Assembly (NCBI GenBank): GCA_007132865.1
Contig: SLNU01000072.1
Location: forward strand, 1-6,214
Reading direction: 5' to 3'
DNA from: Bacteroidales bacterium
GTDB lineage: Bacteria; Bacteroidota; Bacteroidia; Bacteroidales; UBA7960
Length of the DNA stretch: 6,214 nucleotides
Part shown: in pieces, positions 1 through 4,955 of the stretch
How the letters are laid out: every line of letters begins with the position of its first letter
Numbering within the stretch: the stretch's first letter is position 1
Program-made: the position numbers and the translations under genes
Notes under the pieces: generated by a model
Databases searched by the model: none
What the model saw: the letters and a program-made list of their open reading frames with translations, nothing else
Told to the model about the DNA's origin: nothing

Positions 1-471
1 ACCCGGGTGGATAAACGAGAACAGGCGCTGGCAAAGCCGGCAGGTAAATATTGCCTTCAGGACCTTGTACCCGGTATCACCCGGTCCCAGTCCGTCTCCA
101 TGACCGATATAAAACCGTTTCCCATCAAAGACCCTTTCGATGGGACGGCGATGCACGGTTAGTCCAATTTCCTTCTCCAGGTAATCAAACGCCCAGAGGT
201 CGTGATTGCCTGTAAAAAAATGCAGTTTTACCCCCCGGTCGGCCAACTCGGCGAGTTTCCCCAACAGCCTTACAAAGCCTTTGGGCACTACGGTGCTATA
301 CTCAAACCAGAAATCAAAGACATCCCCTAGCAGAAAAATCTCATCGGCGTCAGGGGCGACCGAATCCAGCCAACGTACCAGCAGCTTTTCCCTTCTCAGG
401 CTACTTGCGGGATCCGGAACCCCCAAATGGCTGTCAGATACAAAATAAATTTTTCCAGATGCATCGGCCAT
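1..471 (-). CDS. lpxH: UDP-2,3-diacylglucosamine diphosphatase, LpxH-type (3' end outside window)
   Basis: Calcineurin-like metallophosphoesterase that would hydrolyse UDP-2,3-diacylglucosamine to lipid X and UMP, a cytoplasmic-side step of lipid A synthesis. I translated 157 residues from the ATG at 471 to the window edge. The metal-binding motifs appear in family order: SDSHLG (D13, H15), LGDVFDFW (D50), TGNHDLW (N89, H90, D91) and GHGDGLGPGD (H124, D126). The last motif, followed by GYK, is the form I recall for Bacteroidota homologues. Family members are about 240-260 residues, so roughly 90-100 residues with the final His motif lie outside the window; the reading frame is open to base 1. 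The start is firm: an in-frame TGA lies seven codons upstream and a good promoter lies just before it. The gene is divergent from the thiol dioxygenase. A different phosphoesterase of the same fold is the main alternative, but the FDFWFE and GNHD context favours LpxH. Confidence 0.88.
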   Translation of the reverse strand, partial: MADASGKIYFVSDSHLGVPDPASSLRREKLLVRWLDSVAPDADEIFLLGDVFDFWFEYSTVVPKGFVRLLGKLAELADRGVKLHFFTGNHDLWAFDYLEKEIGLTVHRRPIERVFDGKRFYIGHGDGLGPGDTGYKVLKAIFTCRLCQRLFSFIHPG

Positions 472-501
472 TACGGGAAGTGGTGAGTTTCAAGCAAAAG
501 A

Positions 502-533
502 CAAACCTACATGTTTTTTCTGCAATCCCCAAA
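502..533 (-). promoter_or_regulatory. Bacteroidota-type promoter of lpxH
   Basis: On the minus strand the -33 element TTTG (530-533) and the -7 element TAGGTTTG (502-509) are separated by 20 bases. The -7 box is a perfect match to the phylum consensus TAnnTTTG. The box ends 30 bases before the lpxH ATG at 471, so a start of transcription near 495 would give a leader of about 25 bases. Seen: the motifs and spacing. Inferred: that they are active. Confidence 0.65.
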
Positions 534-642
534 CAAAAAATCGGCGCCCGGGAGTTCGCCAAAAGTTGTATATTTACCTGTCTTATGCAGCAGCGAAAAA
601 CCAATAGTATATACCAACCATATAATCAAGCGTAAAATTAAA

Positions 643-1230
643 ATGAAAAACCTGATTGAAGCACTGAAGGAACTGAAGGGGAAAGAGATCGAACCCAACC
701 TGTTAAGGCAGACTTTGGAGTCAGTCGACCTGAAAAATATCTCCATAAAAGAAGCGTTGAAGGACCTCAAGACCGACGAGTTCAACCGCCAAATCGTCAT
801 GGAAGATCCGGTCCAGGTTTTCCTCATGACCTGGCCCCCCCAGTTTTTCTATCCGATACACCAACACAACAATTTCTGGGGATTTGTGATTCCAGTGCAG
901 GGATTTCTTTCCGAAACCATTTACGGGCATGCTGCCAACAAGCGGAAAATGTTTATCCATCCGACGAAAACCTTTAAAAAAGGCGAGCTGATTTACGAGC
1001 CCCTGAATGTGATACACAAACTACAGAACGCCTCCCCCATTGAATCCATGGTTACGCTGCACGTGTATTACCCTCCAGTATACGATTTTAAGGGCACCAT
1101 GATCTTTGACGCCAAGAACCGGCGCATGGCCGTGCTGAACGAGAAAGCCAAAGACCTTAGCTGGGAACTTCCGGAAGACAATTTTGAACTGATTGAGGAG
1201 GAAGCCTACGACCTGGAGAAACTTTGGTAG
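643..1230 (+). CDS. Cysteine dioxygenase-family (cupin) thiol dioxygenase
   Basis: A 195-residue protein resembling type I cysteine dioxygenase (CDO), a cytosolic non-haem Fe(II) enzyme that uses O2 to oxidise a thiol to a sulfinate (cysteine to cysteine sulfinate, the route to taurine and sulfite). An N-terminal helical part (1-45) precedes the cupin barrel. FNRQ (R49) matches the substrate-carboxylate Arg60 of mammalian CDO. IHQH (H73, H75) and VIH (H125) give the three-His iron site. E91 in LSETIYG fits the cupin glutamate. VTLHVYYPP (T138, H140, Y142) matches the Ser-His-Tyr triad, with Thr for Ser. The Cys93 position that forms the Cys-Tyr crosslink in animals is G80, as known for bacterial enzymes. 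The frame opens further upstream (to an ATG at 511), but those 44 residues are basic and unlike the family, and the ATG at 643 follows an A-rich leader typical of the phylum. Substrate is open: cysteine, 3-mercaptopropionate or another small thiol. Confidence 0.8.
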   Translation: MKNLIEALKELKGKEIEPNLLRQTLESVDLKNISIKEALKDLKTDEFNRQIVMEDPVQVFLMTWPPQFFYPIHQHNNFWGFVIPVQGFLSETIYGHAANKRKMFIHPTKTFKKGELIYEPLNVIHKLQNASPIESMVTLHVYYPPVYDFKGTMIFDAKNRRMAVLNEKAKDLSWELPEDNFELIEEEAYDLEKLW

Positions 1231-1238
1231 ATCGCGCG

Positions 1239-2426
1239 CTATAAAGTAGGTGTTGCGCCAAACATCCTTGCCAGTTTTGATTCCAGACGCCGTGGGCTCA
1301 GTCCTTTGGCAACGATATTCATATCGCGGTCGATCAATACCGCGTAAGGGATGGCTTCCACATTGTAAAGCGCCACCACCGGAGAGCTCCAGAACCTGAG
1401 GTCGCTGACCTGCGGCCATGTGATTTCGTCCTCTTCTATTCCCAATACCCACTGGCTCAAGGTCCTGTCAAGTGAGACCGCATAGATCTCGAAGCCTTTG
1501 TCGTGGTATTTCTCATAAATCTTTTTCAACTCCTGGTTGGATCTGCGGCATGGAGGACACCAGGCAGCCCAGAAATCCAAAAGCACCACCTGCCCTTTCA
1601 GCGAGGATAGGGCGATTGGGTTGCCGTCGGGGTCGGGCAGCACGATATCCGGGGCAGGTGATCCGGGAGCAAGATGTTCTTCTGCCAGCAGGCGCTGGCT
1701 TTCCTGCCTTTTATGTTCACTCACCCTTCTTTTGAGGTCGATCACGTGTTTGTTTTCAGGATATGCGGCTGAGAGGCTCTGGCTCAGGTTGTCAAAATAT
1801 TCAAAATGCTCATGCTCCCTGAGCACCAGTTTGTTCCCAAAGTTCTGATAAAGTGCAAGGATGGAGGCCAGTGAGCCTGAATTTTCTTCAATGAACGCCT
1901 TGATAAAAGTCTGGTGTTGCTCAAACAAATCTTCGTAGGCTTGCAGCAGCTCCTTTCTTTTTTCTTGAAAATCAGGTTCGTACCTGCTCTTCCGAAACAC
2001 CCTGTTCAGGGAATCCACCTTGCCGTAGTCTGCCCATTGGCGCTTGTTCATCATGGAGATCAACTCGGATCCGGGGGAGCCACTCACTTCAAAGCTCTTT
2101 CCGAGTCGCTCGGGATCACCCGAAAACACTACGTTCTCACCCGGCTCCAGCAGCAGGGTCACAAAATTCTTCTCGTCTACCCGCAGGATAAAAAAACCGG
2201 CTTCGTCAATGGTCTTGTGGTAATCCACCTGGCCCTCCGCATCCACCCACAGGGTGTCTATGGGAATCAGGTCGGTCGTGGTCAACTCTTCCAATGTCAA
2301 AAACCGGTCTGATGCGTTCTCAAGGGTACCCTGCAAGACGACCTCATTTTTTGCCCTTTGCTGCCCAAGGCAGGACACAAGGGCAATAAAAACAAAGACC
2401 AGAATCAGGTTTTTTCTCATCAGCAT
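1239..2426 (-). CDS. TlpA-like thiol-disulfide oxidoreductase lipoprotein with DUF4369-like N-domain
   Basis: A 395-residue secreted lipoprotein. Residues 3-19 form a lipoprotein signal peptide ending in the lipobox LVSC (C19). The residues after the cysteine (LGQQRAKNE) lack the acidic run of the surface-export signal described in this phylum, so a periplasm-facing anchor is likely. About 28-125 (GTLENASDRF, then LLLEPGENVVFSGD) looks like the DUF4369 beta domain common before TlpA modules in Bacteroidota. About 130-250 is charged and helical. About 252-395 is an AhpC/TSA-TlpA thioredoxin fold with the active site AAWCPPC (C290, C293) and the cis-proline in AIPYAV (P360). Both cysteines are present, so a redox-active reductase is expected, but its partner is unknown. 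The gene has its own promoter and is separated from mreD by 102 bp, so it is probably not part of the mre operon. A start at M3 (2420) is equally possible; either fits the signal peptide. Confidence 0.88.
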   Translation of the reverse strand: MLMRKNLILVFVFIALVSCLGQQRAKNEVVLQGTLENASDRFLTLEELTTTDLIPIDTLWVDAEGQVDYHKTIDEAGFFILRVDEKNFVTLLLEPGENVVFSGDPERLGKSFEVSGSPGSELISMMNKRQWADYGKVDSLNRVFRKSRYEPDFQEKRKELLQAYEDLFEQHQTFIKAFIEENSGSLASILALYQNFGNKLVLREHEHFEYFDNLSQSLSAAYPENKHVIDLKRRVSEHKRQESQRLLAEEHLAPGSPAPDIVLPDPDGNPIALSSLKGQVVLLDFWAAWCPPCRRSNQELKKIYEKYHDKGFEIYAVSLDRTLSQWVLGIEEDEITWPQVSDLRFWSSPVVALYNVEAIPYAVLIDRDMNIVAKGLSPRRLESKLARMFGATPTL

Positions 2427-2448
2427 TCAAGCATAGTAATTCGCAATT

Positions 2449-2477
2449 CAAAGATAATCTATTTGTTAGCTGGCAAA
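2449..2477 (-). promoter_or_regulatory. Bacteroidota-type promoter of the TlpA-like gene
   Basis: On the minus strand the -33 element TTTG (2474-2477) lies 17 bases before a perfect -7 box TATCTTTG (2449-2456). Transcription would begin near 2442, leaving a leader of roughly 16-22 bases before the ATG at 2426 or 2420. Its presence argues that the downstream gene is transcribed separately from mreBCD. Motifs are seen directly; activity is inferred. Confidence 0.65.
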
Positions 2478-2510
2478 ATCCTTTTAAGATTTTTTAACCT
2501 GGCAGGGTCT

Positions 2511-2522
2511 CCGCGCGCGCGG
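2511..2522. repeat. Perfect 12-bp CG palindrome just after mreD
   Basis: CCGCGCGCGCGG is its own reverse complement and contains ten bases of uninterrupted alternating CG. With the flanking T and A (2510, 2523) it could form a short hairpin with a 5-bp stem and a GCGC loop. It begins 6 bases past the mreD stop codon. On the minus strand no T-run follows, so it is not a standard intrinsic terminator. Confidence 0.6.
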
Positions 2523-2528
2523 ATTTCA

Positions 2529-3044
2529 CTATTTTGCAGTTTTTCCCCAGAAAAAAAAGCCAAGGACTATAAATGCAGAAGACAAGGCGGTGCTGAGCAG
2601 GCTGCGCGACAGGGTTTGTCCGAACTCGGTAAAACGGAAGATTTCGAGGAAGAACAACGGGACATGGTGGAGCATTACCAGCAGCAAGGTATAGGTTGCC
2701 ACCCAGGTCAGTCCCTGCGTGGCAATTCCCGGCACGGTTCCAGGCTCAAAGTCAGATTTAACTGAGATCAGACGGATCACCGCCGGGCGGCAGAAAGCCA
2801 TGAACACTGTGGCTGCCGCATGCATGCCTAGGGAATCCTGAAATACATCGATGGTCAATCCGACAAAAAAAGCCGAGAAGAGCAGCGTCCAGCCTGATAC
2901 GTCGATTGGCAGCAGCAGGACAAGCAACAGGTAAACATAAGGGTTGGCATAGCCCCCAAAGTGTATATTGTTGAATACAAGCACCTGTGCAAGCAGCAGC
3001 AGCAGGAACAAGAACACATACCTCAGTATCCCTTGTATATCCAT
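2529..3044 (-). CDS. mreD: Rod shape-determining membrane protein MreD
   Basis: A 171-residue integral inner-membrane protein, the usual length for MreD, which works with MreB, MreC, RodZ, RodA and PBP2 in lateral wall growth. Hydrophobic segments lie at about 8-27, 34-46, 50-66, 72-92, 108-137 (probably one long or two short spans) and 147-166, giving five or six helices. The motif DVFQDSLGMHA (66-76) is typical of MreD in this phylum. Sequence conservation in MreD is low, so position after mreC strengthens the call: the mreC stop and this ATG are only 2 bases apart, which suggests translational coupling. A run of five leucines in the first helix (14-18) is written as four CTG codons plus CTT (2991-3005). 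The PBP2 and RodA genes that often follow are absent; the next gene is a thioredoxin lipoprotein with its own promoter. Confidence 0.92.
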   Translation of the reverse strand: MDIQGILRYVFLFLLLLLAQVLVFNNIHFGGYANPYVYLLLVLLLPIDVSGWTLLFSAFFVGLTIDVFQDSLGMHAAATVFMAFCRPAVIRLISVKSDFEPGTVPGIATQGLTWVATYTLLLVMLHHVPLFFLEIFRFTEFGQTLSRSLLSTALSSAFIVLGFFFWGKTAK

Positions 3045-3046
3045 AT

Positions 3047-3871
3047 CTATAAATTCAGCTCTTCGAGCTGGTCCTGTTCATCACCCATCATATCTGTCAC
3101 CACATACACATATCCCAGTTTGTTGAAATCCAATGCCAGGTCGATGCCGGCACTGAAAAAGTTTTCTCCCCTCCTGATCTCGAAGTCAGACACCGTGCCA
3201 ATGAATACATCCTTCGGAAACATTCTTGAAAACCCGCTGGTCACTATGGTATCGCCCCTTGCCAGTTCCACATGTGAAGGGATATAGGTCATGGTGGCCT
3301 GGCGGTAGTCTCTCCCTTCCCAGATTAATGTCCCGATGTATTCCTGCCTTTTCAAGCGGACACTGATCTGCATGTCCTGATGCAGCAGGGAAATGACCGT
3401 CGAGAAATTTTCCGATACGTTCTTGACGATGCCCGCCACCCCGTTCATAGTTATCACGCCCATGTCTTGTTCGACCCCGTGTTTTCTGCCCTTGTCGAGG
3501 GTCATGAAATTGTTCCTTCGCTGCACGGAATTGTTGATGACCTGTGCACTGATGTAGCGGTACCTTTGTATTTGGGTGGTATCAGCAAATTCCATGCTCT
3601 GGTCGTCCCGGACCAGGAAAGCGGATGCTTCCTTTTCCAGCAGGCGGGCATTCTCTGCGGCCAGGTCGCGGTTGACCCGGGTAAGTGAAAGGTACTGACT
3701 TACAGAGCTCACGCCATCATAAAATCTCCCGGCTATGGCGTTGCCCGAATGCAGAAAAAAGCTGCGCTGGTGATGGTGGTGCTGGATGATTAACAATATG
3801 GCCAGCGTTTCCAGCGTGATGAAGACAAAAAAGAAGTAATTCTTGGCTATGAAGTTGAACAGGTTTCGCAT
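3047..3871 (-). CDS. mreC: Rod shape-determining protein MreC
   Basis: A 274-residue bitopic inner-membrane protein that links the MreB filament to the periplasmic wall synthases. A short cytoplasmic tail (1-11) is followed by one membrane helix (about 12-30), then a four-histidine run (31-34) just outside the helix. A periplasmic coiled coil (about 56-85, with heptad-like SLTRVNRDLAAENARLLEKE) leads into the two-lobed beta-rich MreC domain (about 105-260). Typical MreC signatures are ISAQVINNS, FMTLDKGRKHGV, GVITMNGVAGIV and GDTIVTSGFS (206-214). The acidic tail (264-272) is weakly conserved in general. The length is normal and no key part is missing. It starts 23 bases after the mreB stop and ends 2 bases before mreD, consistent with one transcript. 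Confidence 0.95.
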   Translation of the reverse strand: MRNLFNFIAKNYFFFVFITLETLAILLIIQHHHHQRSFFLHSGNAIAGRFYDGVSSVSQYLSLTRVNRDLAAENARLLEKEASAFLVRDDQSMEFADTTQIQRYRYISAQVINNSVQRRNNFMTLDKGRKHGVEQDMGVITMNGVAGIVKNVSENFSTVISLLHQDMQISVRLKRQEYIGTLIWEGRDYRQATMTYIPSHVELARGDTIVTSGFSRMFPKDVFIGTVSDFEIRRGENFFSAGIDLALDFNKLGYVYVVTDMMGDEQDQLEELNL

Positions 3872-3894
3872 GGTCAGGCTTCCGTCCGGGTGCT

Positions 3895-4917
3895 TTATTT
3901 GATCAGGAACGGGAATTTGTCAAAATTCTTCAGTGCAATGCCGGTCCCCCGGGCTACCGCCCGCAGCGGGTCTTCCGCCACATGCACCGGCAAACGGGTT
4001 TTCACTGCAATACGTTTTGAGAACCCCCTTAGCAGGGAACCCCCTCCGGCCATATAGATCCCGGTACGATAGATGTCAGCCGCCAGCTCCGGGGGTGTCA
4101 TCTCCAAGGTGTTCATCACGGCAGCCTCAATCTTGGAGATGGACTTATCCAGCGCGTGGGCCACCTCGCTGTACCCTATCTTGATCTCCCTTGGAATCCC
4201 GGTCATCATGTCCCGGCCATGCACGGCAATGTCGGGTGGCGGGTTTTCCAGTTCAGACAGGGCCGATCCGACTTCGATCTTGATTTTTTCAGCCGTACGC
4301 TCTCCGATCAGGATATTATGCTGCTTGCGCATGAACTCCATGATATCGGCCGTGAAATCGTCGCCCGCGATGCGGATGGATTTATTACAGACGATGCCGC
4401 CCAGCGCGATCACGGCAATTTCACTGGTACCACCCCCCACATCGATTACGATGTTTCCGACCGGTTCCAGCACATCTATGCCGATGCCTATGGCTGCCGC
4501 CATGGGCTCGTGGATGAGGCGGACCTCCTTGGCCCCTGCCTGCTCGCAACTGTCGCGCACGGCCCGCTCCTCCACCTCGGTAATGCCTGAGGGTATGCAA
4601 ATCACCATTTTCAGGGAGGGAGGGAACAGGGGTTTTTTATTATCGGTCATTTTTATCATGGCACGGATCATGGCCTCGGCGGCCTGAAAATCTGCGATCA
4701 CCCCGTCGCGCAAGGGTCTCAGGGTACGAATGTTGTCATGGGTTTTCCCATGCATCATCATGGCCTGTTTGCCCACGGCGATGATCTTGTTGGTGGAACG
4801 GTCAATGGCCACGATCGAGGGTTCCTCGACCACCACCTTGTCGTTGTGGATGATTATGGTATTGGCCGTGCCCAGGTCAATGGCAATCTCCTTGGTTAAA
4901 AACGAGAATAAACCCAT
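3895..4917 (-). CDS. mreB: Rod shape-determining actin homologue MreB
   Basis: A 340-residue bacterial actin, full length for the family, that polymerises on the inner face of the membrane and directs lateral peptidoglycan synthesis. The N-terminal MGLFSFLTKE is the short membrane-associating start usual in this phylum. The nucleotide site is complete: phosphate-1 loop IDLGTANT (D14), catalytic glutamate in HEPMAAAIG (E137), phosphate-2 loop VIDVGGGTSE (D159, GGG 161-163), GDDF (185-188) and the adenosine motif AGGGSLLRG (290-298). The ATG at 4917 places the membrane-binding start correctly and no upstream extension is needed. It lies 38 bases after the purH stop. I found no TAnnTTTG box or Shine-Dalgarno sequence in that gap, so read-through from purH is the likeliest way it is expressed. 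Confidence 0.97.
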   Translation of the reverse strand: MGLFSFLTKEIAIDLGTANTIIIHNDKVVVEEPSIVAIDRSTNKIIAVGKQAMMMHGKTHDNIRTLRPLRDGVIADFQAAEAMIRAMIKMTDNKKPLFPPSLKMVICIPSGITEVEERAVRDSCEQAGAKEVRLIHEPMAAAIGIGIDVLEPVGNIVIDVGGGTSEIAVIALGGIVCNKSIRIAGDDFTADIMEFMRKQHNILIGERTAEKIKIEVGSALSELENPPPDIAVHGRDMMTGIPREIKIGYSEVAHALDKSISKIEAAVMNTLEMTPPELAADIYRTGIYMAGGGSLLRGFSKRIAVKTRLPVHVAEDPLRAVARGTGIALKNFDKFPFLIK

Positions 4918-4955
4918 CAGGTAATATGTATTTTAATTATGAATGCACCAATGTT

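Noticed and set aside
569..576. TATATTTA as a plus-strand -7 box for the dioxygenase
   Set aside because: The final base departs from TAnnTTTG and no TTG lies 17-23 bases upstream, so it is not listed as a promoter.
511..642. 44-codon N-terminal extension of the thiol dioxygenase
   Set aside because: The family does not extend this far, the residues are basic and non-conserved, and the segment overlaps the divergent lpxH promoter. The ATG at 643 is preferred.
1914..2312. 132-codon plus-strand open frame opposite the TlpA-like gene
   Set aside because: It is antisense to a gene with a signal peptide, a lipobox and a CPPC active site, and its translation has no domain features.
2510..2523. 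CG palindrome as an intrinsic terminator for the mre operon
   Set aside because: The possible stem is only 5 bp, and the minus strand downstream reads GACCCTGCC with no T-run.
2991..3005. CTG trinucleotide run in mreD as a slippage or phase-variation tract
   Set aside because: It is only four CTG plus CTT, encodes leucines in a membrane helix, and gains or losses would stay in frame. Simple codon preference explains it.
3770..3781. Four-histidine run in MreC as a metal-binding site
   Set aside because: It sits immediately after the membrane helix with no other metal ligands nearby. Four His alone are not enough to claim a function.
4073..4687. Long plus-strand open frames (204 and 144 codons) opposite mreB
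   Set aside because: They lie wholly antisense to a well-conserved mreB with every nucleotide-binding motif intact, and their translations show no recognisable domain. They are mirror frames of the codon bias.
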